Translations under genes and position numbers: made by a program
Source: Corynebacterium sp. Marseille-P4321
GTDB lineage: Bacteria; Actinomycetota; Actinomycetes; Mycobacteriales; Mycobacteriaceae
DNA: 64,000 nt
Reading direction: 5' to 3'
NCBI RefSeq assembly: GCF_903645305.1
Contig: NZ_CAHJXO010000002.1
Location: forward strand, 124,001-188,000
Notes under the pieces: generated by a model
What the model saw: only the letters and a program-made list of their open reading frames with translations
Told to the model about the DNA's origin: nothing
The model's database searches: none
Part shown: piece by piece, positions 50,886 to 58,953 of the stretch
Layout: each line of letters begins with the position of its first letter
Numbering within the stretch: the stretch's first letter is position 1

Positions 50886-51704
50886 GTGAACCCGGGTACC
50901 GTTACCTGCGTGCCTGACAAAAGCGACTTCTACGAAATCGACACCGGTATAGCCGAGGTGCTTCACGAGCCAGACGGCTCCATGGTGCTGCTGGTCAACG
51001 GCGTGCCCAGCTCCCACATCGTGCCGGGTGAGCCGGAGCGCCTCGATTTCGAGTACATGCGCTGGATGGCGGACTTCCTCGACGACGCGTACCCGGGCCA
51101 GGCGAAGCCGAAGTCTCGGCTGACGCACCTCGGGGGCGGTGCGTGTACGCTCGCGCGTTACTTTGCGCACGCGTGGCCGGGGTCGCGCAGCACGGTCGTG
51201 GAGATTGATTCGGAGTTGGCGGTATTGGCGCGCGAGCTTTTCGACGTCCCAAGGTCACCGACCGTAAAGATCCGAGTGGGCGATGCGCGCGAGGTGACCG
51301 ACGGGTTCAAGCCGGCGACCCGCGACGTGATCATCCGTGACGTGTTTACGTCCGCCACTACCCCGCACAATCTGACGACGGTGGAGTTCTATGGGGCGGC
51401 GCGGTCGTCGTTAAGCGAGCGAGGCATTTACGTCGCGAACTGCGGCTCGCACGCCGACCTGAAGGAGGCGAAAGACGAGCTCGCGGGCATGTGTGAGGTG
51501 TGGCCGCACGTCGCCGCGATCGCGGACCCGCCGATGCTGAAAGGGCGGCGCTACGGCAACATCGTGCTCATCGGGGCGAACTTGCCGCTTGAGGCCACCC
51601 CGGAGCTGACCCGGGCGCTGCTCATGGGCGCGGTGCCGGCGCAGTTCAAGGGTGAGGATTGGTGTCGCAAGCTGGCGTCGCAGGGGCAAGCGCGACGGGA
51701 TTAG
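50886..51704 (+). CDS. Spermidine-synthase-like methyltransferase-fold protein
   Basis: The protein of up to 272 residues has a Rossmann core as in polyamine aminopropyltransferases: LTHLGGGACTLARYFA (motif I), STVVEIDSELAVLARE, KIRVGDAREV and DVIIRDVFTSATTPHNLTT. Such fused-minor relatives in actinobacteria (with no polyamine decarboxylase nearby) have unsettled substrates. The GTG at 50886 is given. GTG 50910, giving PDKSDFYEID, is an in-frame alternative. The stop adjoins the convergent GH25 lysozyme gene. Confidence 0.82.
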   Translation: MNPGTVTCVPDKSDFYEIDTGIAEVLHEPDGSMVLLVNGVPSSHIVPGEPERLDFEYMRWMADFLDDAYPGQAKPKSRLTHLGGGACTLARYFAHAWPGSRSTVVEIDSELAVLARELFDVPRSPTVKIRVGDAREVTDGFKPATRDVIIRDVFTSATTPHNLTTVEFYGAARSSLSERGIYVANCGSHADLKEAKDELAGMCEVWPHVAAIADPPMLKGRRYGNIVLIGANLPLEATPELTRALLMGAVPAQFKGEDWCRKLASQGQARRD

Positions 51705-52748
51705 CTACTTCGCGGCGTTGTCCAGCAGGATGAGCAGGTCGCCGATCTGGTAGTTGCCGATGAGCATGTTGCGCAGGTCGTCGACCGGCAGCTCGCCTTC
51801 GCCCGCGAGTGTCTTGACCAGGCCGGTGATGTTCTTGGCGTCGGTGGGGTCGAAGCCGGCGGCGCGGGAGGCGTCGATAAGCTGCTGCACCCCGAAGCCA
51901 CCCGCGGCGAGCGCGAGGATCGCGGCGACCAGCTTCGTGCTGTCCTGCTCGAGGACGGCCAGGCCGTCGTCCTCCGCAACCTGGAAACGTTCGAGCATGC
52001 CGCCGCCGGCCTTGAGGTCGCCCGCGGCGAACTGGCCGAGCTGCGCGCCCGTGCCGTTGAACAGGTTCATGTCCACCGGCGTGTTGATGCCTGCGACGCG
52101 TCCGGAATCGCTGCGCTGCCAGAAAGAGAGCTTGTCCCAGCCGCCGACGGGGCGCGGGGGCTGGTTCTGGTACGCGGCGAGCCAGAGCGGGTAATCGGTG
52201 AACGCGTTGGTGTTGTTCATGTGCTCGTACCAGAAGTAGCGGTACGTGTAGACCATCGGCTTTTTGCCGGTTGCGCGCTGCACCTCGGTAAGGAATGCGG
52301 TGGTCCAAGCGGTGAGCGCAGTCGGGCTGAGGCCTTCGTCGACCTCGAGGTCGAGCACAGGCGGCAGATCGATCTCCGGGCCGTCGTTGATCACGGAGGC
52401 GAAATAGCGCGCCTGGGCAAGCGGGTCCTCGGCCGGGCGGGCGTAGTGGTAGGCGCCCACCTTCAAGCCGGCGTCGCGGGCAGCTTTGGCGTCCTCGTCG
52501 TAGAAGACGTTCTTCCAGCCTTTGCCCTCGGAGGCTTTCACGAACGCGAAGTCTTGGCCGCCGATGGTGCCCACCGATTTCCAGTTGATTGGCGCGCCGC
52601 CGGGGCGCTGGTGGCCTGCGACGTCCACGCCGGAGACCAGGCCCGGGATGGACTCGGACTCGGCGGACGGGGCGAAAAGCGCCAGGGACATCGTGAGTGC
52701 TGCGGCGATTACGGCCGCGACCATGCTGCGGGTGCGAGAAAGCTGCAT
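51705..52748 (-). CDS. Secreted GH25 lysozyme (N-acetylmuramidase)
   Basis: It should hydrolyse the glycan strands of peptidoglycan. The 347-residue protein has a signal peptide (MQLSRTRSMVAAVIAAALTM to APSAES) and a GH25 domain with GVDVAGHQ, FAFVKASEGKGW, GAYHYARP and the catalytic Asp/Glu pair in PPVLDLEVDEG. A C-terminal part of about 110 residues (from AAGDLKAGGGM) has no known binding domain and may attach to the envelope. A GCTTATCGACG copy at 51872 encodes LID. Confidence 0.9.
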   Translation of the reverse strand: MQLSRTRSMVAAVIAAALTMSLALFAPSAESESIPGLVSGVDVAGHQRPGGAPINWKSVGTIGGQDFAFVKASEGKGWKNVFYDEDAKAARDAGLKVGAYHYARPAEDPLAQARYFASVINDGPEIDLPPVLDLEVDEGLSPTALTAWTTAFLTEVQRATGKKPMVYTYRYFWYEHMNNTNAFTDYPLWLAAYQNQPPRPVGGWDKLSFWQRSDSGRVAGINTPVDMNLFNGTGAQLGQFAAGDLKAGGGMLERFQVAEDDGLAVLEQDSTKLVAAILALAAGGFGVQQLIDASRAAGFDPTDAKNITGLVKTLAGEGELPVDDLRNMLIGNYQIGDLLILLDNAAK

Positions 52749-52799
52749 GGCGGACACTCTAACGCACTCCAATCACATCTTTCACACATGACACGCGTG

Positions 52800-53903
52800 T
52801 CACATGAGGCTTCCCGCGACGCGGGCACGTTCCACCACCTCAGGGATCGCGGCGAGGAACGCCTCGACGTCCTCCACCGTGTTCGTCCGCCCCAGCGTGA
52901 CGCGCAGCGCCCCGGCAGCCTCGCGCTCGCTGTAGCCCATCGCCTCAAGCACGTGGCTCACCCGCGTCACACCGGCCGCGCACGCGGAGCCAGCGGAGAC
53001 CTCGATGCCTTTCGAATCGAGCAGCATGATCATCGCCTCGGCGTTCGCGCCCGGGAACATGAAGTGGGCATGGCCCGCCAAGGCGGGCTCGGAGGTGGTG
53101 ACGATGGTGTTGGGCACGGTTGCGCGGACGCCGTCGATAAGCATTGTGCGCAGCTTATCGACGACTCCTTGCTCCTCCACCGCCTCCTCCAACGCCACAG
53201 CTGCCGCCGCGGCCGAAGCGACATCTACAGTGCCGGAACGGATACCGCGCTCCTGCCCGCCCCCGAAAATCACCGGCTTCGGCGCGGGCGAACGCTTCGC
53301 CAACATAAACCCGATGCCGCGCGGGCCGCCGAACTTGTGCGCGCTCGCCGCGAGCGTCGCCGCCCCCAGCACGTGGAAATCCACCGGAACATGCCCCACC
53401 GCCTGCACCGCATCGACATGCACCGGCGTGCCCGCGGCCTCAGCGCGGCGCACCACCTCCTCCACCGGCTGGATCGCGCCGGTTTCGTTGTTCGCCCACA
53501 TCACCGCTGCCACAGCGGCAGGCGTGTCAAGCGCGGACAAATCGGTGACGTGGCCGTCGCGCCCCACCGGCAACCACGCCACGTCGGCGCCGAGGGATCG
53601 CACCGACTCGAGCACCGCCGGGTGCTCGATCGGGGTGGATACCACCCGCTCAAGCTCGGACGCGGCGAACAAACCGCGCACCCCGATGTTGTTCGCCTCG
53701 GTGCCGGAGCCGGTGAATACCACCTCCACCGGGTCCGCGCCCAACACCGCCGCGATGCGCTCGCGCGCCTCAGCCAACACCGCGTTCGCCCGGCGCCCCG
53801 AGGCGTACTGGCTGCCCGCGTTCAGGGCGTGCGCATGCTCCACCCACGTCTCAATGGCGCAGTCGCGCATGGGGGTAGTTGCTGCGTGATCGAGGTAGAC
53901 CAT
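52800..53903 (-). CDS. Cysteine desulfurase (NifS/IscS-like)
   Basis: It removes sulfur from cysteine for tRNA thiolation or Fe-S clusters. The 367-residue PLP enzyme has YLDHAATTPM at the start, FTGSGTEANN, HVDAVQAVGHVPV, PLP Lys in ASAHKFGGPRGIGF, and the catalytic Cys loop GSACAAG. It is most likely the partner of MnmA, which is 4.4 kb away. The ATG at 53903 (MVYLDHAA) lies 5 bp after the stop of the methyltransferase gene. It contains an inverted pair of GCTTATCGACG motifs (53132-53163). Confidence 0.93.
   Translation of the reverse strand: MVYLDHAATTPMRDCAIETWVEHAHALNAGSQYASGRRANAVLAEARERIAAVLGADPVEVVFTGSGTEANNIGVRGLFAASELERVVSTPIEHPAVLESVRSLGADVAWLPVGRDGHVTDLSALDTPAAVAAVMWANNETGAIQPVEEVVRRAEAAGTPVHVDAVQAVGHVPVDFHVLGAATLAASAHKFGGPRGIGFMLAKRSPAPKPVIFGGGQERGIRSGTVDVASAAAAAVALEEAVEEQGVVDKLRTMLIDGVRATVPNTIVTTSEPALAGHAHFMFPGANAEAMIMLLDSKGIEVSAGSACAAGVTRVSHVLEAMGYSEREAAGALRVTLGRTNTVEDVEAFLAAIPEVVERARVAGSLM
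53132..53163. repeat. Inverted pair of the 11-mer inside the cysteine desulfurase gene
   Basis: CGTCGATAAGC (53132-53142) and GCTTATCGACG (53153-53163) are perfect inverted repeats separated by 10 bp. On the minus strand they are translated as VDK and LID within VVDKLRTMLIDG. Confidence 0.95.
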
Positions 53904-53908
53904 GCGCC

Positions 53909-55042
53909 TTAGCGTATCCGGGCGCCACAAATGTGGGCCACAGCGCTATCCCCCACGCGCGCGATCACCACACCCATCTGCTTTGCGCCTTTCAGTTTCA
54001 GCTTGCCCCGCAGCTTGTCCGGGTCTACGTCCACCCCGCGCACGAGGATCTCCACGCTGCCCGCGCCGTGGGAAGAAAGCGCCTGCTTCAACCGGCGCAG
54101 CGGCACCGCCTCGATGAACTCGAACGCGCCGTAGCCCGGCGGGATCTCGTCGCCGGTGCAAAAGGCGATGTGCTCGTCCAACATGCTCAGCCCGTGCCGC
54201 GCCGCCCACTGCCGCACCAGCCCGGCGCGCACCACCGCGCCGTCCGGCTCCACGATGTAGGTGCGCGGGGGCGTAACTTCCACCTCGTCCGGATCGGCGT
54301 CGGTCACGCGCTCTTCCACCTCGCGCAGCACCACCGCTTCCCGGCGGGCATCGGAAAGCCCCGGCGAGTACAGGCAGGCCTCCTTTACCCCGCCGTCGAG
54401 GGAGACGACGCTGACCAGGCCGTCCCACTTCGAATAGTCGATGCCCGGCGCGCATTTTACCGCCACCTCGCGCCCGCGGGCGGCCTCGATGAGGTCCGGC
54501 AACGGCGGGATGAGCTTCGCCGGGTCCGTGATGCGCCTGCCGTCCGCGCGCCGCGCGGGGTCCGCCACGATCACACCGGCGGATGACACAGGTGCGAGCG
54601 CGTCCGCCTGCGCAAGCCAGGCACTCGGGCCCAGGTTGTGGCGGGCCATGGCGAGGCGGACCGGGTCGATGTCGCTTCCCAGCCACGCCACGCCCGCGTC
54701 TTCGAAGGCCGGGGCTTCGGAGCCGACGGAGCACGTCACGTCGTGCACGAAGGTCGCCCCGGCATCCGCAAGACGCCGCGCGCGCACCTGTGAGACCTGC
54801 GCCGGGGTTGCCTGCTGCGCGGCGTCGGCGTCGGTGAGCCAGTGTTGCGGGAACTTGGCGGCGGCAGCTCGTCGAGAAGCGATGAGCACGCTTACCGCCC
54901 GGGCGTAGTCGCCGAACTGTCGCTCCAAGATGGCGCGGTCGGCGAACACCGACTTCTTTGTCAGCGCGATCTCCGGCGCGACCTCCGCGATGCGGTCGGA
55001 GTGCGCTGCGAGGTAGCGCACCTCATCCAGTGTGTAGCTCAT
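53909..55042 (-). CDS. SAM-dependent methyltransferase with THUMP-like C-terminus
   Basis: The 377-residue protein has a methyltransferase core: VHDVTCSVGSEA (motif I), WLGSDIDPVRLAMARHN and VIVADPARR (DPAR in the NPPY position). It has an RNA-binding-like C-terminus (SHGAGSVEILVRGVDVDPDKLRGKL). It probably modifies tRNA or rRNA, but the target is unknown. The ATG at 55042 overlaps the NUDIX stop (ATGA), so the genes are coupled. Confidence 0.87.
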   Translation of the reverse strand: MSYTLDEVRYLAAHSDRIAEVAPEIALTKKSVFADRAILERQFGDYARAVSVLIASRRAAAAKFPQHWLTDADAAQQATPAQVSQVRARRLADAGATFVHDVTCSVGSEAPAFEDAGVAWLGSDIDPVRLAMARHNLGPSAWLAQADALAPVSSAGVIVADPARRADGRRITDPAKLIPPLPDLIEAARGREVAVKCAPGIDYSKWDGLVSVVSLDGGVKEACLYSPGLSDARREAVVLREVEERVTDADPDEVEVTPPRTYIVEPDGAVVRAGLVRQWAARHGLSMLDEHIAFCTGDEIPPGYGAFEFIEAVPLRRLKQALSSHGAGSVEILVRGVDVDPDKLRGKLKLKGAKQMGVVIARVGDSAVAHICGARIR

Positions 55043-55920
55043 AGCCGGCGCCCAATGCGGTCTTTGGGTTGGAAGGTGAAGAACTCGCGGTAGCGCTCGT
55101 CGTCCACCGGGTCGCCGATCACCGGGGTCAGATCCGCGGTCCTGGCGGCGTCCAGCACGTCCTGCACCGAGTCGTACTGGGCCAGGTGCGTAAGCTGCGC
55201 CCAGGTCGAAGGGGCGAAGCGGACGAGGCCGTGGCGCCAGCCGTCGAGAAGCAATTGCGGCGGGAACCAGTTCGCGTCGTCCGCCTCCCCGGTCTGCGCG
55301 TCCGGCTCCTGGCCCTCCGGGTTCGCGGCGACAAACGTGAAGGTGTCGAACCAGTTGCCGGACTCGGAGCGGCCCACCCAACGTGCGGCGGGTTTGAGCA
55401 GGTCGCCGCACACACGAAGGTCGGTGCGGTCGAGCACCTCCGTGAGCGAGAGCTCGTGCGTTTCGAGGCGGAGGCGGTGTACGTGGAACGGGCGGGCGTC
55501 GGCAAGCAAATCGCCATGCACATCCACCGCGAGTAGCGTGCCCGTCTCCTCGAACAGCTCGCGAACGGCGGCGAACATCAGCGCGTGCGCCTTGTACTTC
55601 GTCACGCCAAGCTGGCGGGCCAGCGAGATGGCGGAACGGCCCGTCCACAGCTCACCGTCGTCCCAGGAGCGGCCCGGAAAATCGCGCGAATCCACCCCGC
55701 CGCCCGGAAACACTGTGATCCCGGGGTAGTTCGGCATGGAGAGCACGCGCTCCTGCATCCACACCTCAAGGCCGGTATCGCCGTTGCGCAGCAAGACAAC
55801 GACGGCAGACAAGCGGGCACCACTGAGCCCACTCATCTCGGCGGCGTCGATGGAATCCGCCAAGTCCGCGGAGGGTGCGCCTGCGTAGCGCCGCTCGCCA
55901 GGGTCCTGCTGCGTCGACAT
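55039..55920 (-). CDS. NUDIX hydrolase (NUDT19-like)
   Basis: The 293-residue protein has a split Nudix box: FPGGGVDSRDF followed, after about 38 inserted residues, by AAVRELFEETGTLL, which carries the REx2EE metal ligands. This insert is typical of the NUDT7/NUDT19-like group that cleaves CoA derivatives. The substrate here is not shown. It is part of the minus-strand series ABC ATPase, NUDIX, methyltransferase and desulfurase. Confidence 0.88.
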   Translation of the reverse strand: MSTQQDPGERRYAGAPSADLADSIDAAEMSGLSGARLSAVVVLLRNGDTGLEVWMQERVLSMPNYPGITVFPGGGVDSRDFPGRSWDDGELWTGRSAISLARQLGVTKYKAHALMFAAVRELFEETGTLLAVDVHGDLLADARPFHVHRLRLETHELSLTEVLDRTDLRVCGDLLKPAARWVGRSESGNWFDTFTFVAANPEGQEPDAQTGEADDANWFPPQLLLDGWRHGLVRFAPSTWAQLTHLAQYDSVQDVLDAARTADLTPVIGDPVDDERYREFFTFQPKDRIGRRL

Positions 55921-55926
55921 GAGTCC

Positions 55927-56793
55927 TTATGCCCGGTGGGCACCCCCACGGCGCGAACGCGCCCGACGCGCGAAGTAGCGGCCCTCGTCGTTGGTTACCT
56001 CAATGGGCTGGTGGTATGCCTTGGAGACGTTCTCGGAGGTCAGGACATCGTCGATAAGCCCCTGCGCCACCACATCCCCCTCATCCAGAAGCATCGCGTG
56101 GGTGAAGCCTGGCGGAATCTCCTCGAGGTGGTGCGTGATCATCACAATCGCCGGTGCGTCCGGGTCCATCGCCAAGTCGCCCAGGTACGCCAGCAGGTCC
56201 TCCCGCCCCCCGAGGTCCATGCCGGCGGCCGGCTCGTCGAGGATGAGCAGCTCCGGGTTCGTCATCACCGCACGCGCCACGAGCACGCGCTTCTTCTCGC
56301 CGTCCGACAGCGTGCCCCACGTGCGGTCGATCAGGTGCATCGCGCCGATCTGCTCAAGCACCTCGAGCGCCTGGTGGTAATCCTGCTCCTCGTACTCCTC
56401 GCGCCAGCGGCCCAAGATGGCGTAGCCGGCGGAAACCACGAGGTCGCCCACCGTCTCGTCCTCCGGAACGCGCTGCGCCACCGCAGAGGATGTCACGCCG
56501 ATCGCCGCGCGCAGGTCGCGCATGTCCGTCTTCCCCACGCGCTCGCCCAGGATGAAGGCGGTGCCGTTGGTGGGAAACTCCTGCGCCGAGGCCATGCGGA
56601 TCAGCGTGGTTTTGCCCGCGCCGTTGGGGCCGATGACCACCCAGCGCTCGTCCAGCTCCACCTGCCAATCCACGGGGCCCACCAGGGTGTTTCCGCCGCG
56701 GATGAATTCCACCCCGCGCATGTCCACCAGCAGGTCGGGGTCGGTGGTCAGCGCTTCGTCCGGTTGTCCGTTTCCGTTATTCACGCCTTCCAT
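55927..56793 (-). CDS. ABC transporter-like ATP-binding protein without permease
   Basis: The 288-residue ATPase has Walker A GPNGAGKTT, signature LSDGEKKRVLVA (LSDGE instead of LSGGQ), Walker B LLILDEPAAG and the His switch ITHHLEE. It resembles FepC- and ModF-type ATPases. No membrane partner is adjacent, so it may work with a distant permease or not in transport. A GCTTATCGACG copy at 56049 encodes LID in QGLIDDVL. The gene is divergent from glgE. Confidence 0.88.
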   Translation of the reverse strand: MEGVNNGNGQPDEALTTDPDLLVDMRGVEFIRGGNTLVGPVDWQVELDERWVVIGPNGAGKTTLIRMASAQEFPTNGTAFILGERVGKTDMRDLRAAIGVTSSAVAQRVPEDETVGDLVVSAGYAILGRWREEYEEQDYHQALEVLEQIGAMHLIDRTWGTLSDGEKKRVLVARAVMTNPELLILDEPAAGMDLGGREDLLAYLGDLAMDPDAPAIVMITHHLEEIPPGFTHAMLLDEGDVVAQGLIDDVLTSENVSKAYHQPIEVTNDEGRYFARRARSRRGGAHRA

Positions 56794-56913
56794 ATTGTCC
56801 TATTTGCGCGCCGGTGTGTGGAAGCGTCGCCGTTTTCGCGTTAGCCGGTGCACCCATCGCGCCTTCGCTACCCTTTATGAGTGTCACGCACCAGTGAAAG
56901 GGATGTATAGACG

Positions 56914-58932
56914 ATGGTTGCACGCTTCGGTATCGACGATGTCCGCCCCCAGATCTCCGGACGCACACTTCCGTCGAAAGCGGTGGTGGGCGAGGTGGTG
57001 CCGGTCTCCGCGCTCGTGTGGCGCGAGGGCCACGACGCAATCGCCGCCACTCTGGTGCTGGTTGCCCCCTCCGGCGCGCAGTACGCGGTGCCGATGCAGC
57101 AGGAGGTCTACCGCCCCGACTACGTCCACGCCGTGTTCGTGCCGGATGAGCAGGGCACGTGGCGTTTCCGGGTGGACGCGTGGAGCGACGTGATGGCCAC
57201 GTGGCGCAACGCGGTGAGCAAGAAGCTCGCGGCCGGCCAGGGCGAGGCGGAGCTGGCCAACGATATCGCGCACGGCGCCGACCTGTTCGCCGCCGCCATT
57301 GCGCAGACCCCGTCGCCGAAGGTGCTGCAGGAGGCAAGGGCAAAGCTTATCGACGAAACGCTGCCGCTGAGCGACCGCATCTCCCCTTGCTTGGCGCAGG
57401 AGGTTTCAGACGTGCTCGCGGAGTACCCGCTGCGCGAGCTGATCACCCGCGGGCCCGTGGCGGACATCCTCGTGGAGCGCCGCGAAGCGCTGGTGAACTC
57501 CTGGTACGAGCTGTTCCCCCGTTCCACCGGCGGTGTGGACGAAAACGGCGACCCGGTCCACGGCACCTGGGCCACAACTGAGGCGGCGCTGGACCGCGTG
57601 GCGGCGATGGGCTTTGACACGGTGTACTTCCCGCCCATCCACCCGGTGGGCGAGGTCAACCGCAAGGGCCGCAACAACACGCTCACCCCCGAAGACGGCG
57701 ACGTGGGCTCCCCGTGGGCGATCGGCTCCAAGCACGGCGGCCACGACGCGATCGACCCGGCGCTGGGCACCGAGGACGAGTTCTTGGACATGATGGACCA
57801 CGCCAACGAGCTGGGCCTGGAGATCGCGCTCGACTTCGCGCTGCAGGCCGCGCCCGACCACCCCTGGGCGAAGGCGCACCCGGAGTTTTTCACGGTGCTC
57901 GCCGACGGCACCATCGCGTATGCCGAGAACCCGCCGAAGAAGTACCAGGACATCTACCCCATCAACTTCGATAACGCGCCGGAGGCCCTGTACGCCGAGG
58001 TGTACCGGGTGGTCATGCACTGGGTGGATCTCGGCGTGACCACATTCCGCGTGGACAACCCGCACACGAAGCCGGTGAACTTCTGGCACTGGCTGATTTC
58101 GAAGGTGCACGAGACTGACCCGGACGTGATCTTCCTCGCCGAGGCGTTTACTCGCCCGCCGCGCATGTACGGCCTGTCCAAGGCGGGTTTTTCGCAGTCG
58201 TACACCCACTTCACCTGGAAAACCACGAAGGCGGAGCTGACCGATTTCGCGCAGCTGCTTGTCGACGTTGCCGATGTCAGCCGCCCCAACCTGTTTGTGA
58301 ATACCCCGGACATCCTGCACGCCTCGCTGCAAACCGGCGGCCCGGCGGCGTTCGCGCTGCGCGCCACCCTGGCGGCGACGATGAGCCCGCTGTGGGGTGT
58401 GTACTCCGGCTACGAGCTCTACGAGAACCGCCCCGTGGAGGCAGGCAGTGAGGAGTACCACGACAGCGAGAAGTACCAGCTGCGCCCGCGCGACTTTGAA
58501 GCAGCGCTCGAGCGCGGCGAGTCGCTTCAGCCCTACATAGCCCTGCTCAACGGTATTCGGCGGGCGAACCCAGCGCTGCAGCAGCTGCGCCAGATCCGCT
58601 TCCACGAGATTGCCAACGAGCAGCTCATCGCCTACTCCAAGGTGGACGCCGTCACGGGTAACGCGGTGCTGGTGGTGGTGAACCTGGACCCGTGGAGCAC
58701 CCAGGAGGGCATGCTGCGCGTGGATGCGGACTCGGTGGGACTGAACTCCGGCGAGTCTTTCGAGGTGCACGACCTGATTACCGGCGAGCGCTACACGTGG
58801 GCTACGGACAACTTCGTCTCGCTCACGCCGCAGAAGAATGTCGCGCACATCTTTAGGTTGCCGGATGTTCCGGAGGAACGTCGTGAAGCTCTTGCATACC
58901 GCCGCATCTCGGACCACGACTACCGGCCGTAA
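56914..58932 (+). CDS. glgE: Alpha-1,4-glucan:maltose-1-phosphate maltosyltransferase
   Basis: It extends alpha-glucan with maltosyl units from maltose-1-phosphate. The 672-residue GH13_3 protein has an N-terminal beta domain, then PPIHPVGEVNRKGRNN, catalytic Asp in TTFRVDNPHTKPVNFW, acid/base Glu in VIFLAEAFTRP, and MSPLWGVYSGYELYENRP. The ATG has AAAGGGA upstream. It forms an operon with glgB, 21 bp downstream. The glycogen made may also be the source of trehalose and mycolate intermediates in corynebacteria. Confidence 0.96.
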   Translation: MVARFGIDDVRPQISGRTLPSKAVVGEVVPVSALVWREGHDAIAATLVLVAPSGAQYAVPMQQEVYRPDYVHAVFVPDEQGTWRFRVDAWSDVMATWRNAVSKKLAAGQGEAELANDIAHGADLFAAAIAQTPSPKVLQEARAKLIDETLPLSDRISPCLAQEVSDVLAEYPLRELITRGPVADILVERREALVNSWYELFPRSTGGVDENGDPVHGTWATTEAALDRVAAMGFDTVYFPPIHPVGEVNRKGRNNTLTPEDGDVGSPWAIGSKHGGHDAIDPALGTEDEFLDMMDHANELGLEIALDFALQAAPDHPWAKAHPEFFTVLADGTIAYAENPPKKYQDIYPINFDNAPEALYAEVYRVVMHWVDLGVTTFRVDNPHTKPVNFWHWLISKVHETDPDVIFLAEAFTRPPRMYGLSKAGFSQSYTHFTWKTTKAELTDFAQLLVDVADVSRPNLFVNTPDILHASLQTGGPAAFALRATLAATMSPLWGVYSGYELYENRPVEAGSEEYHDSEKYQLRPRDFEAALERGESLQPYIALLNGIRRANPALQQLRQIRFHEIANEQLIAYSKVDAVTGNAVLVVVNLDPWSTQEGMLRVDADSVGLNSGESFEVHDLITGERYTWATDNFVSLTPQKNVAHIFRLPDVPEERREALAYRRISDHDYRP

Positions 58933-58953
58933 ATCGCTTTAGAATGGACCACC

